Positions 21,544-32,157 of a DNA stretch of 64,000 nt are shown here, piece by piece (the stretch's first letter is position 1; every line of letters starts with the position of its first letter). The stretch covers positions 62,001-126,000 of the forward strand of contig JAGQDJ010000134.1 of assembly GCA_022885665.1 (NCBI GenBank). The letters run 5' to 3'. The position numbers and the translations under genes are program-made. A model generated the notes under the pieces. It saw nothing but the letters and a program-made list of their open reading frames with translations, made no database searches and was not told where the DNA came from. The stretch comes from Triops longicaudatus. Its lineage: Eukaryota > Arthropoda > Branchiopoda > Notostraca > Triopsidae.

Positions 21544-24500
21544 GATGGCAGGACGTATGCCGGCCTGTGTCATAGATGTGGGAACAGGGTGAGTAATTTT
21601 TTATTATCTTTTTATTTGCTTAGCCGAGGAGGCTAACACCCAGAAAAGTATACCATAGTCTGTCTTGGAGTGAGTTTAAGAAGCTTTATGTCGTTTTAGG
21701 TACACGAAGTTGGGATTTGCGGGCAATAAAGAGCCGCAGTATATTATCCCTTCAGCAATTGCCATTAAAGAAACTGCCAAAGTGGGAGATCAAGCCTCGA
21801 GAAGACTGGGCAAAGGTGTGGAAGACTTGGATTTCTTCATTGGAGACGAAGCTTTGGATGCCACAGGATATGCCGTCAAAGTAAAAGGCTTTAAAAACTA
21901 TATATTGCGATCTAGTGCGTTTCTTAGCACCTAGTAGTCGAACAAAACTCACAAACGACGAATCTTAGGAAAGTTTAGTAGAAAGCAAATTCGGAAGAAG
22001 TGTAGTCCAGTTAAACAATAAATATGGAATGATTTTCAAAAATTGAATTGATTATAATCAATTAAGAATGGGGGAAAAATGCAAAATCAATTGTTTTTCT
22101 GTTAAACAACCAGTTTTACGTTTTCGATCCCAGATACCTGTAAAGTAGAATAATTTGGTAAGTTAGCGTTCATAGGAACAAAAGTGTTCTTTTAGTAAAT
22201 TTTCCAAAAGATTTTTTTTTGGGGGGGGGGAGTAAACTAAGATTTCAAATTTTTCATGAAGCCGTACTGTTAGTACTGTTAGTATTGTTGTGAGATTAAC
22301 TTGTTTGTTTGGATTCCAGCTTTAAGTAACAATCACTCAGAGTATACAGGAGGAACAAAAGAGAGTTTCGAGTCAGACAGCGTAAAATTTTGAAGTATAT
22401 TGGAGTTCTGGAGAGAGGTAGTCAAGTTTTAAAGTCATTTTGTGAAAAGTCAAGTTTGAAAAACCTTATCAAAGGTTTTAAGAGTCAGTTCAAACCATTT
22501 GAAGGAGGTAAGACGAACATTTAAGTCAATTTTCAGGACTTCAAAAGTTTCAGGCTGCATTACGTAAACATTATTTTCTTTTGAATGAAATTTCATTAAA
22601 AGGATTTTTAATTTTTCTCAGCTTGAGCAGATCTCGTAGCCGTGTTCATTGTTTTAATAACTTTGCTTCGTTTTGTTGCAGTATCCTGTGAGACATGGCT
22701 TGGTTGAAGACTGGGACCTTATGGAAAGATTCTTTGAACAATGTATCTTCAAGTACTTACGCGCAGAACCCGAAGACCACTACTTCCTGCTCACCGAACC
22801 GCCTTTGAATACTCCAGAAAACAGGGAATACACCGCAGGTGAGCTTCCAAGTCGATATAATTAGCATAGAAGTCAAAATTCCTGAGTTTTTTATAGTCTC
22901 AAGGAGACAAGGATACATAAAACAGTATTTACTAATTGCTACGCAACGTACTTTGCCTTAAGGAGCAATTATTCGTTGAAAAAACCGTTTGTCATAATGT
23001 TTTGTACTCTTATTTCTTCTTTTTGTTTTGTTTTTTTAACTTAGAAATCATGTTTGAGTCCTTTAACGTACCCGGACTGTACATTGCTGTGCAAGCCGTA
23101 TTGGCCTTGGCTGCTTCGTGGACGTCGAGACAAGTTGGGGAACGAACTTTAACAGGAATTGTGATTGATAGCGGTGACGGCGTTACTCACGTGATCCCTG
23201 TGGTAAACTTTAGATTGTCATGACAGCTCTGTCTAGTTTAGCTCCTAATCCACACTTTCAGCCACTTGGCGTTGGAAATCTTCTTATGAAAACGAAAATT
23301 TATTCTAAAAAATGCGCGCACCAGTGAGAATCAAACGAACTTATTCATGGCCCAGTTTAAGTGGTTAGTGTTTCGTAGATTGTGTGGAAAAAAGCAATAA
23401 TTCTTAAAAGTTAACTTTTCTTTGCAGATTTAGAATTGCAATAGAAAAGACATACTTTAAAACTAGTAGTTTTACAGTATGATTGCATTTTTTATGTATT
23501 ACTTCACATTGACATGGTAATTCGATCTCGTGTTTAAAGTTGTTACGTTATCAAGTTTAAACTTGTTGTATTTAGTATTGTGATTTTCAAAGTAATTTTA
23601 GAACCGCTCAAAAAGCAAAATGTTTTTTAATAGAGAAAAGTGCGCATGAATTCAGTATGTCAAAAATCTGTTGGGTTCCAGAATGTAGGTGTATGTCGAA
23701 TAGTTTTTAACGGTCTACGTTTCTTTCTATCGGTTTCTAAAAGACTGTCGGCGGAACAAAGTTCAGTAATTTTCCACAACCGCATTTTTCCTGGTTCCTT
23801 GAAGTTCTACTTCCGACCACTTGTAAGAGATTTCTAATCGGTATCTAGTGGAAGTACTTTGATACTTGTAACTAAAATTAATTTCAGATACGAATTCCGT
23901 AGAAAGTGTAACAGACATGAACTTAAAGTTTAGGTTTATTTACTCAAAAATTTGTTGCAAAACGGTGTAAAGCCGATAAAGTAGCGGAAGGTGCGAGTCG
24001 CAAAATCTTTCCGAGTTCCGTCCTGCTCTGGATCCATTTTTCTTGGTTTACATGATGAACATTTAGGTAAAACCAAGAGTAGTTTCAGTGTAGTATTTGT
24101 CGTAATAGTTTGAATAACATGAAAGATATCTAATTATAACTAATTTTCTGGTCCTAGTATTGCATAAATTCTATTAAAGTCCAGATTTCTAATTCTAAAT
24201 TTGAATAGCTTGAAACGTAAGAAGTGAAAACAGCAATTAAACAGGGTTTGGGTAATACGGCTGGATGCAGAAATTTCAAACCTGATTCTTATTAGGAAAT
24301 AGCGCTTCAAGTGACTGAAGCATGAACGAGTATAGCATTTCTCGCTTTGTTGCTCTGTTTGTTTCAATTCTTTGTATCTAAAATTTTGAACTCACTCTTG
24401 CAATCTTCTTTAAGTCGTCCTTTTCCTTAGCGAATTAATTTATTTCTGTGTTACATTTTCTAATCATTGACATAATTTTTTTCCGTACATCTGTTTCATT

Positions 24501-27163
24501 TGCTCTTTTTTATCTTCAGCTTACCTAGTATTTCTTCTTGCATTGTTAGTTGTTATTGATTTCCATTTGTTCCGTTTGGTTTGTTATTTGTTGTAAAGAT
24601 TTAGTTTCTCATTTCCTTTTTTGTTTATTTCATCCTGACCATTGTTTGTCTTCAGTTTAAGTAAGATCTCTTCTTTCCTTTTTACTTTGCACTTCCCTCA
24701 GTTTTTGGTAACTTCCCTTGTAGGTGAATATTTTGTTGATAGTTATCTGTTGTTTTGGAAATGAAATAATTTCTGGTGATCAGGAAGTAATTTTGTGGAT
24801 CACGTTTTTTGTGGCTGTTGTTTCGTTAGGCCGAAGGTTACGTGATTGGCAGTTGCATCAAACATATCCCCATCGCGGGCCGCAACATCACGTACTTTAT
24901 CCAGTCGCTGTTGCGTGAACGCGAGGTGGGCATTCCACCCGAGCAATCGCTGGAAACGGCCAAAGCGGTCAAAGAACGGTATTCCTACATCTGCCCCGAC
25001 ATCGCCAAGGAATTCGCCAAGTACGACAGCGAACCTGCGAAATGGATGAAGCGACACGAAAGCGTCAACGCTGTCACCAAACAACCCTTCGCCTTCGACG
25101 TCGGTTACGAACGTTTTTTGGGACCAGAAATCTTCTTCCATCCTGAAGTACGACTTTTTTTTTCTTAAAGAGAGAAATTAAAGTAGAATAAAGTGTTGAT
25201 AAATAGAACATGGAATATTTAAGCAATTAAGCTAAAAATAATTTGAAACAATTTTGATACAAAAAGTTTAACAAAAGTAAATAAACTAAAAAGGGAAAAC
25301 TCAGAATAAATAAATAAAATGTATTTTGGAACAATTTGTATCCGAAATAGGAAATAGACCACAAAATAGGAACGAAAAGAATCGTAGAAAACTTAAGAAA
25401 GAAACATTCAAGGAAATTCATTCCAAATAGAATCTATAGATAAAATATATTGTAAAAATAGTTTTGCCAAAACATTAAAAATCAGAAAGAGTTATAATTT
25501 TGTAATGATTTTAGAAATCGTCAAAAACTAGATTTAAAGATATTAATAAAAAAAAAATTCAATATTTTCGTTTTCAATTTTTAGTTCGCCAATCCCGATT
25601 TCACCACGCCCATCTCCGAGATTGTGGACACTGTCATTCAGAACTGCCCTATTGACGTCCGGCGACCGTTGTATAAGAATATTGTGCTGTCGGGAGGTTC
25701 GACCATGTTCCGTGATTTCGGGCGGAGATTACAACGAGATATTAAACGCGTGGTGGACGCGCGTTTGAAGATCAGCGAACAACTAAGCGGAGGAAGACTA
25801 ACGGTAACACATTTTGTAGACCGTAACTAAGTTTCTGACATTATTTCTTAGCTTAAAAGTCTTAGTAACGTACGTACGCACATTTTAGAAACTGATTTTA
25901 AGGATTAGTAGGTTCTAAATTCTAGAAATTAATACATTTTTTCGCGTCCTACAGAAAAGGAGTATGCTATTGCGGACTTGAGCATTTACGGACATTTACG
26001 TCACACTTGTGCTTTCGGTTGCTCTTTAGTTGCCAACAGTTGCTTATAGTAGGGTTCGTTATAGCGACTGTTTACTTGGTGGGATTCATAATGCCTAAAA
26101 GTTAGTTAAACCCAGTCATAAAAAGGAGTATGACTTGTGGAATAAAGCTTGTTACGTATACCAGTATTTATTGACCTGTTTTAAAGTAGTGCGTTTTTAT
26201 GGGTTATTAAGGCTACGTTGTACGGTTTTTATTGACTTTATTATTAATGGACAAGTAACATTAGTGCAAGACATACGGTAGTCATTACAGTAATGCCAGA
26301 TGAATCTTTAAACAGTTTTTTAGCTTAAAACTAAAAAAAAAAATTCTTGAAGCCGTGTTTCGCCACAAGGGTCGATTTGGTGAAAAGTAGTGTTTTTTTA
26401 TTATCAGGTGCGATAAAGAAGATACACCTTTACGAAGTATGCAGTCGACCTCGCACGAGTTTGTTTTGTAAAACTTTTAGCAAATGACGTCAAGACAAAG
26501 AATTTTTTTTGGGGGAAAAATTATGCCAATTCGTTTTTCGAAAACGCGGCTCAAGACTTGAGTATAGCGTTTATGGTCGCCGTGTGTGAAAACAATATTT
26601 CTCGTAAGTTGTATTAAAAAGTGAATACGCCCTTGTGCTCATCGCTTGTTTTTGGGACCAGTTACACTTGATACCATTAAAATAATAATAGTAAAAACGG
26701 GTACTTCTCTATGGAAAATAGCTTCACTACCGATTCCTACTAAAATTCGTACCAGGTTTAATTGTTTTCACCTTTCAAAATAAAGTTGTACGCCCTTCTG
26801 GGGTATAGCGTGTAATTTGTACGAGTTCCCCCCCCCCCTTTTTTTTTTTAAAAAAAAAAGACAACATTTATGAACTTTACTCATGTTTTTTTCCTTCCGC
26901 AGCCCAAGCCTATTGACGTACAAGTAGTATCGCACCACATGCAACGTTACGCTGTCTGGTTCGGTGGCAGTTTATTAGCCTCCACGGTAATAAATTCTTC
27001 AAACAGTATTCTAAGTTAAGAACATATTTAAATTTCATAAATATTTTCATTTTTAACATATCCACAGCCTGAGTTCTATCAAGTGTGCCATACCAAAGCT
27101 GCATACGAAGAATACGGACCCAGTATTTGCAGACATAACCCCGTCTTTGGCACAATGACCTAA
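21544..27163 (+). CDS. ACTR3: Actin-related protein 3, Arp2/3 complex
   Basis: Eight exons, 21544-21587, 21700-21880, 22682-22838, 23045-23202, 24830-25147, 25585-25803, 26903-26986 and 27068-27163, join with correct phases to 418 residues, the same length as human ARP3. The actin fold signatures are present: phosphate loop 1 at CVIDVGTGYTKLGFAGN, phosphate loop 2 at VIDSGDGVTHVIPV and the adenosine motif NIVLSGGSTMFRDFG. Arp3-specific stretches include KHIPIAGRNITYFIQ, GPEIFFHPEFANPDF and the end HNPVFGTMT. With Arp2 it forms the nucleus of a branched actin filament in the cytosolic seven-subunit Arp2/3 complex. The start lies in AAGATGGCAGG directly before MPACVIDVG. The gene is intact. The largest intron (23203-24829) has no recognised element. 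Confidence 0.97.
23203..24829. other. ACTR3 intron 4
   Basis: A 1.63-kb A+T-rich intron. No exon, RNA gene or repeat family is recognised in it. Confidence 0.6.
25804..26902. other. ACTR3 intron 6 with homopolymer runs
   Basis: Contains the short direct repeat aaaaggagtatg (25955-25966 and 26121-26132 region) and, at 26827-26860, consecutive runs of C, T and A, a likely site of length error in assembly. No exon is seen. Confidence 0.5.
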
Positions 27164-27263
27164 GAAACGGACCTCAGATTCCTCTTTTGCCCACTGGGAA
27201 TTTGTCTGTACGTACAGTAAACGTTCCCAACCATCAAAAAAAAAAGTAAAACAAATCCTTTAA

Positions 27264-27269
27264 AATAAA
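27264..27269 (+). promoter_or_regulatory. Poly(A) signal AATAAA of ACTR3
   Basis: A canonical hexamer about 100 bases after the ACTR3 stop codon. Confidence 0.55.
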
Positions 27270-28906
27270 AGAACCAGTTTCCTTAAAAAAAATATTTCCT
27301 TCCGTTGCTACCGCGATTTAAAAGCAGAAACTACCCTTTTCACACCCACTGAAATTTCATTATTGTCCGAACATTAGTCTTTCTTCTGTTTCTTGCAAAG
27401 AAAAAGCTGAACAATGCTGTGAAAAGAGCTCACGTGAGATTTGTCTTCCTGTCCCTTTTCTGTTCACTTGCATTCGGTCAGTAAAGGAAAGAAAATTATG
27501 TAAGGATGATAATCGAGTAGAAGGAGAAAGAATTACCCTCTTGATGGGGGTGGCTCAAAATAAAACTTTTTGGTTGTTACGTCACGTTTTCCGTACATTA
27601 AATTTAATTACCTTGATTTTTCTTTCGTTTTTGCGATTTTCTCTCGGCTGATTTTCAACTTTTTTGTGTGTTTTCGTAAAGTAGCCCTCTTTGTCGCATT
27701 TCTTACATTTCAAAATAATTAAACCTTACTGACATGGTGGAGTCATGTTATAATGGGTAAGCTAATTAGCCACGCCTTCTTGAACTGAATGTTCCCCAAG
27801 AAAACAAAAATAGAAAGAAAACACGTAAAAAATGCAAGTTGGATAAAAGGGTGGAAAGAGGACGAAGCAAAGAAGGTGTTCGTTGAACAAAGTGCCTGTT
27901 TTTGTGTTTCGCAAAAAATGTTCTTTTTTTTCCCTAAACAACGTTGTTGGTTTTAATTACGATCAGAATAATGAAGTTTCCGGTGCATTTTTAATTTTAT
28001 TTTGAGGCGGTATAGGATGATTAAGCAAGAAAGACTGAGTTCGCGGAAAGCTTGACAGGCTAAAAGAGTGCTAAAGAATAAAATTAACCCTCAGGCGATT
28101 CTTTTTCTCTGTTTTGCTATTCTTGGACTGAAATAAGCCAAGAAACCCATAATAGGGGAGAGTCTTGTTGGTACATGGGGTATGTGGTGCAACAAGCTTG
28201 TGCGGGAGACATTCGAGTCATTCCTCTTCTTTCTGTTTTTTTTTCTTTTTTAAATTTTAGGTATAAATAAAAATTGTAATACCTTGTGTTCTGTCTGCCC
28301 TGATGTAATTTTCCCCCTTTATATGAATGATTTTTCTCTGGGAAACTTTCTTGCAACAATGCTGATTAACAATGGAATTTTTGTTGAACGATTGTGGTTG
28401 GGTTGAATGCAACAAAAATAAATGAAACCCATTTTTTCCCGTTTGATTCTTTTTGTAAACGGCAATTGCTCTAGATAGTAAAAATGAACTTGATTCTACG
28501 ATACATTTGACGAATTTTCAGTTTTAAAAAGGTAACTGAAGCTGAAAATGACATTAACACTAGCTTTTGCACGGGTTATAGGTATCCCAAAACATTACAT
28601 TAGTACATGAATCTTGTTTTACGCAGATATCAGTCTTCGATTTTCAAGATCTTTCGAAAAAAAAAAATTGCTTAATAGTTTTGAACATCTGTTTCATTAC
28701 ATGCAGCAGACTTGTCAGAACGACCCCCCGTGAAAAAATAATGTTCTGCTTCTCCGAAGTTGGTAATTTTACACGCGTTCTTTGTATACATTTTAATTTA
28801 CGACCTCAAATTCGTCTATTTTACCTGGGAATTTGTTATAAATGAGCTTAACATAAGAATCCCAGTGGATGTAGGAAAGTGATGCGGTATATACACATTG
28901 CCTGAC
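27270..28906. other. Intergenic between ACTR3 and tRNA-Gln
   Basis: A+T-rich, with no supported gene or repeat family. Confidence 0.5.
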
Positions 28907-28908
28907 AG

Positions 28909-28916
28909 AAAAAAAA
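28909..28916 (-). terminator. Pol III terminator of tRNA-Gln
   Basis: Eight A on the + strand, that is T8 in the transcript sense, starting three bases after the tRNA 3' end. Confidence 0.85.
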
Positions 28917-28919
28917 CGT

Positions 28920-28991
28920 AGGTTCTACCGAGATTTGAACTCGGATCGCTGGATTCAAAGTCCAGAGTGCTAACCATTACACCATAGAACC
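28920..28991 (-). tRNA. tRNA-Gln (anticodon TTG)
   Basis: A 72-nt tRNA on the - strand. The acceptor stem GGTTCTA pairs with TAGAACC, and the discriminator is T. Box A lies in TGGTGTAATGGTTAGCAC and box B in GAGTTCAAATCTCGG. The anticodon arm is CTGGA-CTTTGAA-TCCAG, giving anticodon TTG for codon CAA. Sequence and discriminator match animal tRNA-Gln. A T8 run on the - strand (A8 at 28909-28916) a few bases after the 3' end is a pol III terminator. The gene has no intron and all stems pair. Confidence 0.97.
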
Positions 28992-29706
28992 TTGATAATA
29001 CTAGAAGTGACACACCTTAAAAAGGGAAGAAAGGCGGAGACTTCAGACAATTTCACGCTAGATTACATTGTTGAGTCCTCGATGAAGCATTACGGAAAAG
29101 ACACAATTTCAGCTTTCACAATTGGAGTTCGGCCTTAATCTGTCCATTCTATCACAGGAATACAGAAGCCCCAAAAATCAGCTTGCAAATGAACACGTTT
29201 TTCACTTCAAGTTTTTCTGTTAAAACTAGCGTTTTACCCATAAAAACGGAGAGATAACTGGATTAAGGTAAATAAATTTACGGCTTTCCCAAGCGGTTGA
29301 GACCGAATATTTCTTTGTTGGATTAGTTTTGCTCGAGAGCACAGCTATCTGCTGAGCAAATTGCAGCGATACCTCCACAGGAGATTGCTGTGCCCTTATG
29401 ATGCGAATGCAAAGTTATTTAAAAGGTTAGGCCGTCATGGTCGTTAGCGTTTGATTCTACAGAGGGCTGCGTCACTGAACTACAGCCAAGCAGCGTGAAG
29501 AGCCACAAAAGCGATTGCCAGACAGCGTAAATGTCATATTCTGACTTGAAACTAGATTTTATCACAGACAAATCTACAAATCAATTTGTCTGTTTCGCAG
29601 AATTCAATATATTTTGTAAACTCGTACTCTTAACCATGCATTTTCCGCGTACTAACAATGAAATATCGTGCAGCGAAAAGCGCTGTTCGTTAGAAACGTT
29701 CAAAAC
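28992..29706. other. Intergenic, with second copy of a dispersed repeat
   Basis: Bases 29409-29505 are related to 5668-5770. The segment 29336-29395 can fold into an imperfect hairpin (gagcacagc against gctgtgccc). No gene is seen. Confidence 0.4.
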
Positions 29707-29882
29707 AAGTGGCGTCGTGCCATAAGGGGCAGGGGGGGCCCGGGCACCCCCAAAATTTTTGCCATCCTGAAAAAAAACGTATCACCCTTTTTCAAAATTT
29801 GTAAACCTGAAAAAAGTAACACCTTTTTACAAGAAATGCAAAATCGGGCACCCCCAAATTTTTGAAGTGCACGACGCCACTG
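29707..29882. mobile_element. hAT-type MITE, family A, copy 2
   Basis: A 176-base relative, in opposite orientation, of the element at 6118-6288. Ends are AAGTGGCGTCGTGC and GCACGACGCCACTG, differing from a perfect pair only in the first base. The 8-base target duplication TTCAAAAC is present on both sides (29699-29706 and 29883-29890). The interior has the same order of words (cacccccaaa, cctgaaaaaa, caagaaatgca). Confidence 0.92.
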
Positions 29883-29890
29883 TTCAAAAC

Positions 29891-31475
29891 GTTAAAAACG
29901 AGAAAAATGTAGGAAATATACATGCCAGTGCAAGCAGTAGAAAGAAAGGTAGACCAGGTGCCTTACAATACGTGATTTTAAGTAGAAACTTGTTTCCACT
30001 GAGCTAATATTCGTTATCATTTAGATCGGCTGTTGTGAATTTATAAGCTAGTATAATTGAAGAAAATGAATGGAAATGTAATTGAATGAAATGAAAACTA
30101 AGTAAAGCTTTCAAAGCTTACGAGTTTGACAAACGTATATTTAAGAAGAAATACAACAATCACAACACATCCTCTGTCAAGGTGGACCGCATAACAGAGG
30201 TGATATTTGTTCCTACTGGCACAGTCCGTTCGAAAGCGCGCGCATTCTAAGTGCGTCATGATTAACGCCATCTGTGTTTCCCGCCGCGAGACGGCCTAAA
30301 CTTCTTTCAAAAACTTTGGGGCGAATTTGTTACAGCAAGCTGGCGTTACTAGCTACCACCTAGTGGTATCTAAGCTACCTATTTAGAACTGTGTCCAGCC
30401 AAGCGTGGGGTTGTTCGTGCGCGAAAAAACGTTAGCCAGTTCAGTCTGAGCTGTGACGACGTCGAGTGGTTTAGTGGCTGCGCTTGAGTTCAGGGTATTA
30501 ATTGTTTACTGGATATGCTACGCTGTGAAGTGGATTGAGCTTGTGTATGTTGTTACAACAGCTTCCACAGATAGTTTATCTGTTCTTAATCACAATTTGG
30601 TGTTGAGGCGGAAAACAATCTTTAGTGCAGATTCCAGAGGTCAAAGCGTTGTTTGGCGTTTGCACCCTCGCTTGTTCTGTCTCTTGTGCTTCGTGGCGCC
30701 TTTTTGGTTGGCTTTTCTGCCACAGTAAAAAGAAAAGACAAAATTCAAACGCTTTTGTTGTGGCATTTTCGGTTCTAAAACGTGAACTTCGTAGAACTTT
30801 TGGCACGATCCGTTCCAAAGTTCGCTAAATTTTCTTTACACACTTGTTTTCTTCTTTTTTCTGTGTTCGTGTGTTTCGTTCGGGAATTAACAGCTTTTCC
30901 TCTTGGATAAGTGCCATACGATCTTCCATTTAGTGAACAGCGCATACAAGGTAAAAGAAAATACACACAAAGATTAAACGGCAAAAAAAAAATAAAAAGA
31001 ATCGGCGAAAAATGTTGTAATATAAAAAAAAATAGAATTTCTGGGATCTCCATTCAATACCATTATAAGAACGTGACGTACGAAAAGGTTATTATCGATT
31101 AGCAGCATCATTACCTGAAAACGAACGAGTATTTGATAAGAAAGATTGTCAAGGATTATCGGTTTGGGGAAGTATCTATGGTTCCAGTAAAAATGTGCCA
31201 ACAAGTGCTTAACTAACCACTCTATACGAAGTTTTAAGTTAGGTTAAATTAAGAGTTTCTTGCTGAGTTTAGTGTGACCGTGGCCTTAACCAGCGCAGGT
31301 CGCATTGAACCCACTAACACTCAGTTTTAACGTGCCCAAGTATGAACGCGAGCTTCAGGTAAATTAGCCAATGACGCATTAGGGTTTTAGTGTAGTTGTG
31401 AACGCGGCCTTACGTTCCTTCTCTGCTCCTGTTACAAGCGTTCCTAATTCGCATGTAAAAGCACGTGAAAAAAGG
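29891..31475. other. Intergenic, possible KLF promoter region
   Basis: No coding exon is supported. A G+C-richer part at about 30210-30480 (gcgcgcgcatt, ccgccgcgagacgg, gccatctgtg) may be a promoter or a non-coding first exon of the KLF gene downstream. Confidence 0.35.
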
Positions 31476-31625
31476 CCAAGTCCGGGAATCGAGTTCCGGC
31501 CTCTAGGTCACAAGTCGAAGGTCGTTGCTATTAGGTAAAAAAAGCATGCAAAAGACATAAAAAATTGTCCGGGAATCGAACTCTGATCTTTCGCTACGAG
31601 GCGAAGGTAGTAACCATTCGCCGAA
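31476..31625 (-). repeat. Two tRNA-like units in tandem (SINE heads or tRNA relics)
   Basis: Read on the - strand, the first unit has a box A-like TGGTTACTACCTTCGCC, an arm that can form CTTTCGC with GCGAAAG, and a box B AGTTCGATTCCC at about 31567-31578. The second unit ends in the same AACTCGATTCCCGGAC at 31484-31499. Each is followed by a T run. Neither closes a proper acceptor stem, so they are probably tRNA-derived SINE heads or tRNA pseudogenes, not working tRNAs. Confidence 0.5.
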
Positions 31626-32157
31626 GAGTTTGTGCTGGCTGCAACGGGCGCATAGCTTTGCCATGACGTCATCCTGCACCCGGTTGACCAATTTTACGCA
31701 GAATTTCGGTGAAATTGAATATTTAATTCGTTTTTCTTTGGCTCTCACGCAGGTTTATTGAAGAAACAACTGGATTTGTGCAACGCCTACGTTAAATGAG
31801 TTCTTAAGTTTAAAAAAATATGACGAAAGGTGAGAGTGATGTCACCGGATATCCACACGGGCATCCATGACTCATCCGTTTGGGTCCTGCGTTTGATAAA
31901 TACTCCCAGTTGGAGTTGCGTACATGCAGCATTGAAGTCTAAAAGAAAAAAGTAAAACAAGTTGCTTACAAATGGTGATTTAAGTCGAAAAGGAAAAGGC
32001 CAGTGTTGTATTTTCAGAAAGTATAGCGTTTCCACGCCGTTTTTAGCGTTTCAAGTGTTGCTGTGTTGACGTAAACGGATAAAGCGAAAGTGATTCATTC
32101 ATTTTCTCGGAGAAAAAATATAAGAAAATACCAAAATAAATTATAAAAAGAACCAAA
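31626..32157. other. Region upstream of KLF exon 1
   Basis: Presumed 5' UTR and nearby promoter of the KLF gene; no TATA box or initiator is clear. The start codon context is aaaATGG. Confidence 0.35.

Noticed and set aside
29336..29395. Possible microRNA-like hairpin
   Set aside because: Pairing is interrupted by several mismatches and there is no second evidence; too weak to call.
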